A stretch of 9,232 bases of DNA from an uncultured Gammaproteobacteria bacterium (lineage in GTDB: Bacteria; Pseudomonadota; Gammaproteobacteria; UBA9214). Position 1 is the first letter of the stretch, and the number at the start of each line of letters is the position of its first letter. The notes below the pieces were generated by a model. The model searched no databases, had not been told where the DNA came from, and worked only from the letters and a program-made list of their open reading frames with translations. Both the position numbers and the translations under genes were made by a program. The stretch covers positions 1 through 9,232 of the forward strand of contig CAJQOV010000168.1 of NCBI GenBank assembly GCA_905480065.1. Reading direction: 5' to 3'. This document shows, piece after piece, positions 1 to 6,845 of the stretch.

Positions 1-271
1 CCGCGACTGCCGTGGCCAGCGCGCCGGCGGCGTCACGATTGACAGTGAATGCGGCTTGCGACTCGCTCTCTGCGCGATCCACTGCGGTATAGGCGGCACA
101 GTTGATCACCTGATCGGGACGCTGTTGGGCTATCACTGCACCAATACTTTCCGGCGCCAGCAGGTCCAGCTCTGCACGCGCTGGCGCAATCACTTCATGT
201 GCCGTGCCGCGCAGCAACTTCAGCACTTCATGGCCAAGCTGGCCGCTGCCTCCGGTCACCAGGATTTTCAT
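1..271 (-). CDS. rfbD: dTDP-4-dehydrorhamnose reductase, N-terminal part (cut by window edge)
   Basis: About 90 N-terminal residues are visible, beginning MKILVTGGSGQLGHEVLKLL; the rest lies left of base 1. Residues 6-13 (TGGSGQLG) are the glycine-rich nucleotide-binding loop of an extended short-chain dehydrogenase/reductase. The later stretch INCAAYTAVDRAESE, near residues 64-78, is the highly typical RmlD segment. The family reduces dTDP-4-keto-L-rhamnose with NAD(P)H to dTDP-L-rhamnose, the last step of the pathway, in the cytoplasm. The ATG overlaps the rfbC stop codon as ATGA, so translation is probably coupled; no strong Shine-Dalgarno is seen. It sits last in the visible rfbA-rfbC-rfbD order. 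Identity is secure from motif and neighbours; completeness of the gene cannot be judged. Confidence 0.93.
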   Translation of the reverse strand, partial: MKILVTGGSGQLGHEVLKLLRGTAHEVIAPARAELDLLAPESIGAVIAQQRPDQVINCAAYTAVDRAESESQAAFTVNRDAAGALATAVA

Positions 272-825
272 GCGCCGGCCACGTAGTCCGGCAGGTGGTT
301 GCTCTCGCTCAGTCGCGGCAATTCGCTGTCCTTGCCGGACAGCAGGTAATCCATCTTCGGCCAGTCGATGGCCAGTGCAGGATCATCCCAGGCAATACCG
401 TACTCATCGCCCGGCGTATACACGTCGGTACACTTGTACAGAAAGTCCACCGTTTCACTGAGCACACAGAAGCCGTGCGCAAAACCGGGCGGCACGTAGA
501 GCTGACGGTGATTGTCAGCCGATATCTCCATGCCTACCCATTGCCCGAAGCGCGGCGAGCCCCTGCGGATATCCACGGCGACGTCGTACACGCTACCGGT
601 CACCACGCGCACCAGCTTGCCCTGCGGATGGCGCAACTGGTAGTGCAACCCGCGCAGCACGCCGGCGCTGGATCGGGAATGATTGTCCTGCACGAAATTG
701 ACCGGCAGCCCTGCCGCACGGAATTTTTCCGCGTGAAAGGATTCCAGGAAGAAGCCGCGCGCATCCTTGAACACGGCAGGTTCGATCAGCAGCACTTCGG
801 GATGCGTGGTCGGGATAACTTTCAT
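268..825 (-). CDS. rfbC: dTDP-4-dehydrorhamnose 3,5-epimerase
   Basis: The protein has 185 residues, the usual RmlC length. It epimerises dTDP-4-keto-6-deoxy-D-glucose at C3 and C5, the third step of dTDP-L-rhamnose synthesis. The cupin-fold signature is present: GVLRGLHYQ at 55-63 supplies the catalytic base His61, followed by the QGKLVRVVTG strand at 68-77. YVPPGFAHGF lies at 110-119. FLYKCTDVY at 128-136 contains Tyr130, the expected general acid. WDDPALAIDWP at 146-156 is also a family hallmark. The ATG start is 7 nt after the rfbA stop, and its TGA stop overlaps the rfbD start (ATGA). This tight packing implies one mRNA for rfbA, rfbC and rfbD. Confidence 0.96.
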   Translation of the reverse strand: MKVIPTTHPEVLLIEPAVFKDARGFFLESFHAEKFRAAGLPVNFVQDNHSRSSAGVLRGLHYQLRHPQGKLVRVVTGSVYDVAVDIRRGSPRFGQWVGMEISADNHRQLYVPPGFAHGFCVLSETVDFLYKCTDVYTPGDEYGIAWDDPALAIDWPKMDYLLSGKDSELPRLSESNHLPDYVAGA

Positions 826-832
826 AGCGGGG

Positions 833-1702
833 TTACGGTTCTTTCAGGATATCGTACAGGTAGTGGCCATAGCTGTTCTTTGCCAATGGTTCGGCCAGCT
901 GCTCCAGCTGCGCGGCAGTGATATAGCCCATGCGGTAGGCGATCTCCTCGATGCAGGCCACCTTCAGACCCTGGCGCTGTTCGATGGCCTCGATATAGGT
1001 GGCCGCCTGCAGCAGGGATTCGTGCGTGCCCGTATCAAGCCACGCCGTACCACGCCCCAGCAACTCCACGCTCAGTGCCTGCTGTTGCAGGTAGACCTTG
1101 TTCACGTCGGTAATTTCCAGCTCGCCGCGTACTGATGGTTGCAAGCCGGCGGCAATCCCGGTTACCTGCGCATCGTAGAAATACAGGCCGGTCACCGCAT
1201 AGCTCGAGCGAGGCAGCGCCGGCTTTTCCTCGATACCCAGCACACTGCCGTCCTTGCTGAATTCCACCACACCGTAGCGTTGCGGATCGCGCACGCGATA
1301 GGCGAACACCGTTGCGCCCCGGGTCAACCCGGCCGCACGGCGCAGCACGGTGGACAGGCCGTGCCCGTAGAAAATATTGTCCCCGAGGATCAGGCAGACC
1401 GGCTGCCCGGCGATGAATTCCCGGCCGATCAGGAAGGCTTCGGCGAGACCGCCGGGGCTGGCCTGCTCTGCATAGGTGATCTGCAAACCCAGCTGGCTGC
1501 CATCACCGAGCAATTGCCGGAAGTTCGGCAGGTCCTGCGGGGTGGTGATGAGCAGGATCTCGCGGATACCGGCCAGCATCAGCGTGGAGAGCGGGTAGTA
1601 GATCAGCGGCTTGTCATAGACCGGCATCAGCTGTTTGCTGACTGCCCGGGTCAGTGGGTACAACCGCGTGCCGCTACCACCGGCAAGGATGATGCCTTTC
1701 AT
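833..1702 (-). CDS. rfbA: glucose-1-phosphate thymidylyltransferase
   Basis: The enzyme couples dTTP and glucose-1-phosphate to dTDP-glucose, the first and usually feedback-controlled step of the rhamnose pathway. From the ATG at 1702 the product has 289 residues, close to the family length of about 290. KGIILAGGSGTRLYPLT at 2-18 is the nucleotide-binding signature (GGSGTR at 8-13). SKQLMPVYDKP at 22-32 carries the conserved lysine, and LILGDNIFYG at 104-113 carries the metal-binding Asp108. A TTG one codon upstream (1705) is in frame, but the AAAGGAG Shine-Dalgarno lies 8 nt before the ATG and too close to the TTG, so ATG is preferred. About 66 nt separate it from yggX with no terminator, so read-through from the upstream operon is possible. 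An independent promoter was not recognised. Confidence 0.96.
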   Translation of the reverse strand: MKGIILAGGSGTRLYPLTRAVSKQLMPVYDKPLIYYPLSTLMLAGIREILLITTPQDLPNFRQLLGDGSQLGLQITYAEQASPGGLAEAFLIGREFIAGQPVCLILGDNIFYGHGLSTVLRRAAGLTRGATVFAYRVRDPQRYGVVEFSKDGSVLGIEEKPALPRSSYAVTGLYFYDAQVTGIAAGLQPSVRGELEITDVNKVYLQQQALSVELLGRGTAWLDTGTHESLLQAATYIEAIEQRQGLKVACIEEIAYRMGYITAAQLEQLAEPLAKNSYGHYLYDILKEP

Positions 1703-1768
1703 CAACCGGACTCCTTTGCGTCTACATCGACTGTACAGATGAAGATGAACGCTGAGAGCAAACCCGGC

Positions 1769-2047
1769 TCATCCCTGCTTCACCGGCATGACAAACCCGC
1801 CGGGGACGGCACTGCCCGCGCCGAAGAAGAATTTTTCCATCTCCTCCTCGAGAAACTTGCGCGCCTTGGGATCGATCGGTGAAATACGGTGTTCATTGAT
1901 CAGGATGGTCTGGTGTTTCAGCCACAGTTGCCAGGCCTCTTTGGAAACCTGCTCGAAGATGCGCTGACCGAGCTCACCCGGGTAGGTCGGCTTGTCGAGG
2001 CCTTCTGCCTGCTTGCCGAGTTTTACGCATTGTACGATTCTGCTCAT
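1769..2047 (-). CDS. yggX: Fe(2+)-trafficking protein YggX
   Basis: This 92-residue protein begins MSRIVQCVKLGKQAEGLD and continues YPGELGQRIFEQVSKEAWQLW and QTILINEHR, the near-invariant YggX motifs. The length equals the family norm (about 90). Cys7 is the conserved cysteine. In Escherichia coli and Salmonella, YggX guards Fe-S clusters and the labile iron pool against oxidative damage, and yggX lies beside mutY in many gammaproteobacteria, as here. The ATG at 2047 lies inside the mutY reading frame: the two genes overlap by 74 nt in different frames, so yggX is probably translated by coupling with mutY. Only a weak purine-rich run (GGGAAA) precedes the start. The C-terminal end (GAGSAVPGGFVMPVKQG) is family-variable. 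Confidence 0.95.
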   Translation of the reverse strand: MSRIVQCVKLGKQAEGLDKPTYPGELGQRIFEQVSKEAWQLWLKHQTILINEHRISPIDPKARKFLEEEMEKFFFGAGSAVPGGFVMPVKQG

Positions 2048-3116
2048 CGGTGTTTCCCGGTGGTGTGTCTGCCGTCAGGCGATCAAGTAAATGTTGCACG
2101 GGTGCGGCAAAACCGAGCTCCCCGTTACCCTGCACGTTATACCAAATGCGCCCGTCATCCTCCATTACCCGCATGGAGTGTCCATCAAGCTGTGCCAGCA
2201 CCGGGGTGATATCCAGGTGAAAATGGCTGAAGCTGTGGCGCAGCGGCTGCCATTGTTCCAGCACTTGCGGGATCACGCCCAGCGCCTGCCGTGCCCAGTC
2301 CGCCAGCGGCAGGTCCGCACTGCATTCCGGGAAACCCCACAAGCCGCCCCAGATACCGACTGGCGGGCGCCGCACCAGCAGCACTTCCTGTGTGGCATTA
2401 CGCAGTATCAGCATCGTCACCTGGCGCACCGGCAAGGTCTTGCCCGGTCGCGCCGCAGGAAAATCCGTCGCCCTGCCGGCCAGGCGGGCCTGGCAACCCG
2501 CGTGCAACGGACACGCTGCACATGCCGGTTGCGCGCGGGTACACAAGGTCGCACCAAGGTCCATGATCGCCTGCGTGTACTCGTCCACGCGCTGCGCCGG
2601 GGTATGCCGCTCGGCCAGTGCCCAGAGCTGTTTCTGCACCGCGGTACTGCCCGGCCAGCCGCTTATGGCATGGTAGCGCGCCAGTACGCGCCTGACATTG
2701 CCGTCCAGAATCGGCTGGCGCTGCCCGCACGCCAGCGCCAGGATGGCACCCGCCGTGGAACGCCCGATACCGGGCAAGGCAACCAGGTCATCCAGGGTAG
2801 CGGGAAACTCGCCGCCGTATTGCGTAACCATTCGTTGCGCGGCGGCATGCAGGTGGCGCGCACGCGCGTAGTAACCGAGACCGGACCAGCAGTGCAGCAC
2901 CGGGTCAATGCCCGCTGCCGCCAGTGCGTGGACATCCGGGAAGCGCTGCATGAACCGCAGGTAATAGGGAATCACGGTGGCTACCCGGGTCTGCTGCAGC
3001 ATGATCTCGGACACCCACACCCGGTACGGTGTGCGTTCGGTTTGCCACGGCAGGTCCTTGCGGCCATGGCGCACAAACCAGTCCAGCAACGCAGCGCTGA
3101 AATCGGCACTACTCAA
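1974..3116 (-). CDS. mutY: A/G-specific adenine DNA glycosylase
   Basis: MutY removes adenine mispaired with 8-oxoguanine. I place the start at TTG 3116, which overlaps the upstream stop as TTGA and gives 380 residues. With this start the catalytic residues fall at Glu37 (VSEIMLQQT) and Asp138 (ILDGNVRR), and the Fe4S4 ligands at Cys192, 199, 202 and 208 (Cx6Cx2Cx5C), the same numbers as in E. coli. The helix-hairpin-helix LPGIGRSTAGAIL is at 114-126. The C-terminal Nudix-like 8-oxoguanine-recognition domain follows, with FSHFH at 296-300. A GTG at 3194 would add 26 residues but would overlap the upstream gene by 82 nt. Conserved sequence ends near residue 347; the last 33 residues are polar and arginine-rich and are encoded over the start of yggX. 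The E. coli protein has 350 residues. Confidence 0.95.
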   Translation of the reverse strand: MSSADFSAALLDWFVRHGRKDLPWQTERTPYRVWVSEIMLQQTRVATVIPYYLRFMQRFPDVHALAAAGIDPVLHCWSGLGYYARARHLHAAAQRMVTQYGGEFPATLDDLVALPGIGRSTAGAILALACGQRQPILDGNVRRVLARYHAISGWPGSTAVQKQLWALAERHTPAQRVDEYTQAIMDLGATLCTRAQPACAACPLHAGCQARLAGRATDFPAARPGKTLPVRQVTMLILRNATQEVLLVRRPPVGIWGGLWGFPECSADLPLADWARQALGVIPQVLEQWQPLRHSFSHFHLDITPVLAQLDGHSMRVMEDDGRIWYNVQGNGELGFAAPVQHLLDRLTADTPPGNTDEQNRTMRKTRQAGRRPRQADLPG

Positions 3117-3658
3117 GAGGATGGGCCCCGCTGCTGCTCGATATGCTGCATGGTTATCTCGACCTCTTCCACCAGCTTGCTGCGGATCAGCCACGGGCCG
3201 ATCACCGGTGGCACCCAGAATGACGGCTCGAATGTCTCGGTGAAATACAGCCGGGTGCCGCCCTCGATCTCGCTCAATGACCAGCGCGCCGTGCCGGAAT
3301 GAAAATCACCCGCGCCGGGCACCATGGTTGCCTCGATGGTATCCGGGTCCGGGTAGCGCATCTCCTGCACCTGGACCACCTGCTTGCAGAACACCAGGAT
3401 GCAGACCCGGATCCTGGTACGCACCCGGTCTACCCCGTCACTGCGGCCCAGTACCACACTCGACTCGAACGACGGATTGATCGCCGCCAGGTTCTCGTAG
3501 TCGGTGATGGTGCGGTACACCTGATCCGGCGGCGCCTGGATATGCGCGTCCACGAACAGCACAAAGCGGTTGCCATTGCGCTCTACCCCGGAGGCCACGA
3601 TCTCTCCCGCCGCCAGCAGTGACGGCCACAGCAGCAGTACCAGCAATGCACGCAGCAT
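3113..3658 (-). CDS. exported SRPBCC (START/polyketide-cyclase-like) family protein
   Basis: The product has 181 residues from ATG 3658; a GTG at 3664 would add two. The ATG is preferred because an AGG lies about 5 nt before it. Residues 1-17 (MLRALLVLLLWPSLLAA) are a Sec signal peptide, so the mature protein is probably periplasmic or membrane-associated. The body resembles the SRPBCC ligand-binding fold: a first strand FVLFVDAHIQAPPDQVYRTI, the loop TDYENLAAINPSF typical of Coq10/cyclase-like members, then GTARWSLSEIEGGTRLYFTETF and a long C-terminal helix. A Cx4C pair (Cys86, Cys91) lies in a central strand. The ligand is unknown; family members bind hydrophobic molecules. It starts 10 nt after asmA and its stop overlaps the mutY start, so it is co-transcribed. 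The fold assignment is fairly safe and the function unknown. Confidence 0.8.
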   Translation of the reverse strand: MLRALLVLLLWPSLLAAGEIVASGVERNGNRFVLFVDAHIQAPPDQVYRTITDYENLAAINPSFESSVVLGRSDGVDRVRTRIRVCILVFCKQVVQVQEMRYPDPDTIEATMVPGAGDFHSGTARWSLSEIEGGTRLYFTETFEPSFWVPPVIGPWLIRSKLVEEVEITMQHIEQQRGPSS

Positions 3659-3668
3659 GGCCACCTGG

Positions 3669-5762
3669 TTACTTGAACAGGCCCTTCAGCAACTTGTCGC
3701 CGATCTTCTGCTCGATCTTCTGTTTCTGCTCATCGATCTTTTCGTCAACCTTCTCCTGCACCTTCGCCTTGGCTGCCTCGGTGACCGCAGCGGCCAGGTC
3801 CGGCTTGTAAACAGGTTTGCTGTAGGTTCCACCGATATGAACCGGTATTTCGACCCCTTTCAGTTCCCCCAGCCCCTTGCCACCCTGCCCTTCCAGCGTA
3901 CCGACAAACTTGGTGATCAACGTGTAATCAATGGTTTCCTCGGCCAGGTGTGTCTGGCCCTTTCCGGTAATGCGCAACAACGGGGATTGCAACGACAGGT
4001 CGTCGTTGCGCAGCAGGCCGTTGGTGACGACCGCGGTACCGCTCATCTCGGCAAAGTCGGTCTGGTTCGGCTGGTCATCGGGCGGCGCCGGCTGCCCCTT
4101 CAGGGTCGCTTGTGCCTTGCGAATCAGCGCTGCAATATTGACGCCCTTGACCGCTCCGTTAGTAAAGGAGAACGCGGTATTGCCGGACACGCTGCGCCGC
4201 AGCTCCTCCGGGGTCAGACCGGTGCCGGTAAACTGCGCGGTGAGGTTGGCAGTGCCCAGCAGCTTGTCGTCGCCGACCAGGTCCTTGAGCAGCGGGCCGG
4301 CCTGCACACCGTTGACCTTTTCGTTCACCGACACGCGGGCGGTCTTGCCGCTGACATCCAGCTGGATGTCACCGTTATAGCTGCCACCGTACAGCCGCGC
4401 ACCGATCGGATGCATGCGTACCACGCCGTTCTTCGCCTTGATCTGTAGTTCGGCATCCTGGTAGGACAGGTTGGCCGCCTTCAGCTTCGCGATGTGCAGC
4501 TTGCCATTCAGGTTTAGCTTGCGCAGCCCATCCAGTTGCGGCGCGGCTTCAGTACCTGCCGCAGGCTGCGATGCCGCACCTTCTGCCGGCGGCGGTGGCA
4601 GGTAGCGATCGAGGTCGATTGCATCTATCGCCAGCGTAAAGCCGATGGCCGGTGCAGCAAACGAATCCACGCGCAGGAGACCATTGAGGCGGGTATCATC
4701 GAGCTGCAATTGCAGATCCGTAACCGCAAAATGTTTTGCCGAGGCGTTCCAGACCAGCGTCGCATCGGCGTTGCCAAGCACCGTACTGTCGGTGGTGACC
4801 GGCGCCGGCTGCCCCAGTGCCTCGATCACCTTGCGCGGTGCAAATGCGTCGACCTTGAGGTCGCCATTGAATTCCGCTGCATCCCCGCCGATCCCGTTCC
4901 CGGCCACCTTGCCGGTGATCTTCAGGCCCAGGGTTTCCAGCACCACGGCGGGCAGACTCAGTGTTTGCGCCTCCAGGTCCACGGCCACATCGGTGCGCAG
5001 TGACAGATTCAGCTTGCCACCCGGCAGCGAATCACCCCTGGCGTCCAGCGTGACGGTAGCGTTGCCGACCTGGACAGCTTTCAGTCCTTCCCCGAGGTTG
5101 ACCTCACCGGCAAGACCGAACCGTGCAGTCATCGGCGGATCGGCTGCCAGCAGGGTAAAGCCGAGCGTCAGGTCGAACGGTTTGCCTTCGGTAATCTCCG
5201 CCGTCACCAGGGACAGGTCATCGATTTCATAGTGTGCTCCGCCCTGCCGGTCATCCCAGGCCAGCTTTGCATCACTGATTTCTATGCCGCCGATGGCGAG
5301 GTGGTCCAGTTGTCCACCGCCGGTTTCTGCTTCCGGCTTGTCTTGCTGTGCGGCTTGCGCGCTGGTCAGATCGTCCCAGTTGGTCTTGCCGGACTTGTCC
5401 TTGGCCAGACTGAGCTGCAGCCCGGCCAGCTTCACCGTATCGACCTCCAGCTGTTTTTTCAGCAGCGGCAACAACCTGACACGTACCTGCACGGATTCCA
5501 TGCTGGCCATATAGGGGTCGGCAAAGCCGGCGGCGTTACCGAGTCGCGTGGACCCGATGTCCAGTCCCAGCCAGGGAAATACCGACAGGGAGATATCGCC
5601 GTCGATTTCCAGCGTCCGACCGGTCTTGTCCTGCACCGTATCCATGATCTCCTGCTTGTAGTCATTGGGATCTACCACCAGCGGCAGCACGATTGCAGCC
5701 ACCACGACCAGTGCGACCAGCAAACCGGCCAGGGAGAGTATGATTTTCAGCAGCTTGCCCAT
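3669..5762 (-). CDS. AsmA family envelope protein
   Basis: This 697-residue protein opens with MGKLLKIILSLAGLLVALVV, an N-terminal membrane anchor (about residues 4-30). The AsmA N-terminal domain follows, with the characteristic TGRTLEIDGDISLSVFPWLGLDIG around 47-70. The middle is rich in alternating beta strands. Near 515-550, GLTPEELRRSVSGNTAFSF and GAVKGVNIAALIRKA are the C-terminal AsmA signature. The tail (about 660-697) is a charged, probably helical segment rich in K, E and Q. AsmA-like proteins are inner-membrane-anchored periplasmic proteins of the large bridge-like lipid-transfer group; in E. coli AsmA affects outer membrane protein assembly and lipid homeostasis. An AGGA lies 7 nt before the ATG. 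It heads the operon asmA/SRPBCC/mutY/yggX. I give no symbol because several AsmA paralogues exist. Confidence 0.9.
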   Translation of the reverse strand: MGKLLKIILSLAGLLVALVVVAAIVLPLVVDPNDYKQEIMDTVQDKTGRTLEIDGDISLSVFPWLGLDIGSTRLGNAAGFADPYMASMESVQVRVRLLPLLKKQLEVDTVKLAGLQLSLAKDKSGKTNWDDLTSAQAAQQDKPEAETGGGQLDHLAIGGIEISDAKLAWDDRQGGAHYEIDDLSLVTAEITEGKPFDLTLGFTLLAADPPMTARFGLAGEVNLGEGLKAVQVGNATVTLDARGDSLPGGKLNLSLRTDVAVDLEAQTLSLPAVVLETLGLKITGKVAGNGIGGDAAEFNGDLKVDAFAPRKVIEALGQPAPVTTDSTVLGNADATLVWNASAKHFAVTDLQLQLDDTRLNGLLRVDSFAAPAIGFTLAIDAIDLDRYLPPPPAEGAASQPAAGTEAAPQLDGLRKLNLNGKLHIAKLKAANLSYQDAELQIKAKNGVVRMHPIGARLYGGSYNGDIQLDVSGKTARVSVNEKVNGVQAGPLLKDLVGDDKLLGTANLTAQFTGTGLTPEELRRSVSGNTAFSFTNGAVKGVNIAALIRKAQATLKGQPAPPDDQPNQTDFAEMSGTAVVTNGLLRNDDLSLQSPLLRITGKGQTHLAEETIDYTLITKFVGTLEGQGGKGLGELKGVEIPVHIGGTYSKPVYKPDLAAAVTEAAKAKVQEKVDEKIDEQKQKIEQKIGDKLLKGLFK

Positions 5763-5815
5763 GGGGTCATCCTGTTGTGTGATTGGTAATGCGGGGATGT
5801 GATTACAGGCCCGTC

Positions 5816-5821
5816 AGTATA
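5816..5821 (-). promoter_or_regulatory. possible -10 box for the asmA operon
   Basis: TATACT on the minus strand matches five of six bases of the sigma70 -10 consensus and lies about 54 nt before the asmA start codon. No convincing -35 hexamer is found at 16-18 nt, so this is a weak call. The position is right, as the leader between asmA and the terminator at 5893-5926 must hold the operon promoter if asmA is its first gene. Confidence 0.35.
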
Positions 5822-5892
5822 GTGTTTCAGCCCCGCCATTCATACGCCGTGATGCCGGTTACAGGATTCTGCTGCGGTGCATGACGCATAAC

Positions 5893-5926
5893 AAAAAAGG
5901 GGTGCGTGGTCACCCACACACCCCTT
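5893..5926 (-). terminator. intrinsic terminator of the sulfur globule protein gene
   Basis: On the minus strand a 13-bp stem (AAGGGGTGTGTGG pairing with CCACGCACCCCTT, with one G-U pair) closes a GTGA tetraloop of the GNRA type and runs into six T residues. It begins about 47 nt after the stop codon at 5973. A second small hairpin without a T-run (CAGGGC/GCCCTG, 5938-5957) lies between the stop and this terminator. The element insulates the downstream asmA operon from read-through. Confidence 0.92.
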
Positions 5927-5972
5927 CGGGTTACTGCCAGGGCACTCGCGCGCCCTGTGTCAGAAGAGGTAC

Positions 5973-6605
5973 TTACGCACCCTTCTCGGCGTCAAAGCGG
6001 GCATTACGCTCTTCAATGCGGGCTTTGTATGCTTCGTCACGAGCCTTGCGACGCTCATCGGAGGCCTTCTTGAACTCCTCGTAGCGGGCATCGCTTTCCT
6101 TCATGCGGGCATCACGCTCGGCGTCCATCTGGGCACCGAACTCATCACCCGGGAACGGCTGGGCTACACCAGGAGCTGCATAGAAGTTGGCAGCTTCCTG
6201 ACGGGACTTCTGCATTTCCTCGATGAACTTGGCCTGCTGGTCGGCAAACGCCTTCTGCTGTGCTTCGAGCTGGGCCTGCTGGTCGGCAATGGCCTTCTTC
6301 TGGTCGTCGGTCATTTCCACGGCCGGAGCAACCGGTACGCCATAACCATAAGGGGCAACACCATACGGAGCCACACCGTACGGGGCATAACCGTAACCAT
6401 TGTAACCACGGTAGCTGTTGTAACCGTGACCGCGACCGGAACCGTGACCACTGAAGTTCATGCTGAACCCGCCGTCGAAGTCACCGTCGCCGTAGCCATC
6501 GCCCCAGCCGTTGTTGTAACCGTTGTTACCCCAACCCCAGGCAGAGGCAGAAGCGGAAATCACAGCCAGAGAAACAGCCGACATAATCGTTGCAATCTTT
6601 TTCAT
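5973..6605 (-). CDS. sulfur globule family protein with helical C-terminal extension
   Basis: The product has 210 residues. Residues 1-22 (MKKIATIMSAVSLAVISASASA) are a Sec signal peptide, and the mature chain probably starts at Trp23. Residues 23-92 are extremely rich in Gly, Tyr, Asn and Asp (GNNGYNNGWGDGYGDGDF, then GGFSMNFSGHGSGRGHGY), the composition and motif order of the sulfur globule envelope proteins CV1/CV2 of Allochromatium vinosum. VAPYG repeats follow at 78-87. Residues 97-210 differ sharply: a Gln/Ala/Lys/Glu-rich predicted coiled coil (ADQQAQLEAQQKAF) and an Arg/Glu-rich helix (ARYEEFKKASDERRKARDEA). There is no cysteine. Family members coat stored elemental sulfur in the periplasm. 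GGAGA lies 7 nt before the ATG, and the gene has its own promoter and terminator, suggesting strong monocistronic expression. The C-terminal half could mediate polymerisation; this is inference. Confidence 0.85.
   Translation of the reverse strand: MKKIATIMSAVSLAVISASASAWGWGNNGYNNGWGDGYGDGDFDGGFSMNFSGHGSGRGHGYNSYRGYNGYGYAPYGVAPYGVAPYGYGVPVAPAVEMTDDQKKAIADQQAQLEAQQKAFADQQAKFIEEMQKSRQEAANFYAAPGVAQPFPGDEFGAQMDAERDARMKESDARYEEFKKASDERRKARDEAYKARIEERNARFDAEKGA
6346..6390 (-). repeat. three 15-bp tandem units encoding VAPYG-like pentapeptides
   Basis: Three imperfect 15-nt units lie in frame inside the sulfur globule protein gene and encode successive APYGV/APYGY-type pentapeptides. They differ mostly at third codon positions, so the peptide is conserved beyond the DNA. 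Confidence 0.8.
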
Positions 6606-6688
6606 GAGAGTTCTCCAAATAAGTTTGTAAAATCAATAAAATGGGTTCGTAATTTTGTTCAGGACACCCTGGCCCGAAGGTCACGATA

Positions 6689-6716
6689 AGTATATTAACA
6701 TTTTCTTATAGTTCAA
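6689..6716 (-). promoter_or_regulatory. sigma70-like promoter of the sulfur globule protein gene
   Basis: On the minus strand TTGAAC (6711-6716) and TATACT (6689-6694) are separated by 16 nt and match the -35 (four of six) and -10 (five of six) consensus. The surroundings (6690-6750) are strikingly AT-rich compared with the GC-rich window, as expected for a strong promoter. Transcription would start near 6682, giving a leader of about 75 nt before the ATG at 6605. No operator was recognised. Confidence 0.6.
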
Positions 6717-6769
6717 TATGAATTTATTTATATGGCAATAATATAATTTGATTGAATGCCTTACGGGAT

Positions 6770-6843
6770 TGGAGCGGGTGATGGGAATCGAACCCACGTT
6801 TGAAGCTTGGGAAGCTCCAGTTCTACCATTGAACTACACCCGC
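6770..6843 (-). tRNA. tRNA-Gly (anticodon CCC)
   Basis: The minus strand folds as a complete 74-nt tRNA. The acceptor GCGGGTG pairs with CACCCGC, the D arm is GTTC..GAAC, and the anticodon stem GGAGC/GCTTC closes the loop TTCCCAA with anticodon CCC. The T arm has the loop TTCGATT. The discriminator is T and the CCA end is encoded. It closely resembles E. coli glyU, the tRNA-Gly(CCC) that reads GGG codons. It lies just upstream of the sulfur globule promoter region in the same direction. Confidence 0.96.
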
Positions 6844-6845
6844 GA

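Noticed and set aside
199..921. 240-residue plus-strand open frame
   Set aside because: It is antisense to rfbC and the rfbC/rfbA junction. No domain is recognisable, and the minus-strand genes fully explain the sequence.
1139..1882. 247-residue plus-strand open frame
   Set aside because: It is antisense to rfbA, which is complete with its ribosome binding site.
2091..3302. 403-residue plus-strand open frame
   Set aside because: It is antisense to mutY, whose catalytic and Fe-S motifs are intact. The translated product has no recognisable family and is His/Arg/Gln-rich, as expected for a GC-rich shadow.
3570..4448. 292-residue plus-strand open frame
   Set aside because: It is antisense to the C-terminal half of the AsmA-family gene and has no recognisable motif; it is a shadow of the amphipathic repeats.
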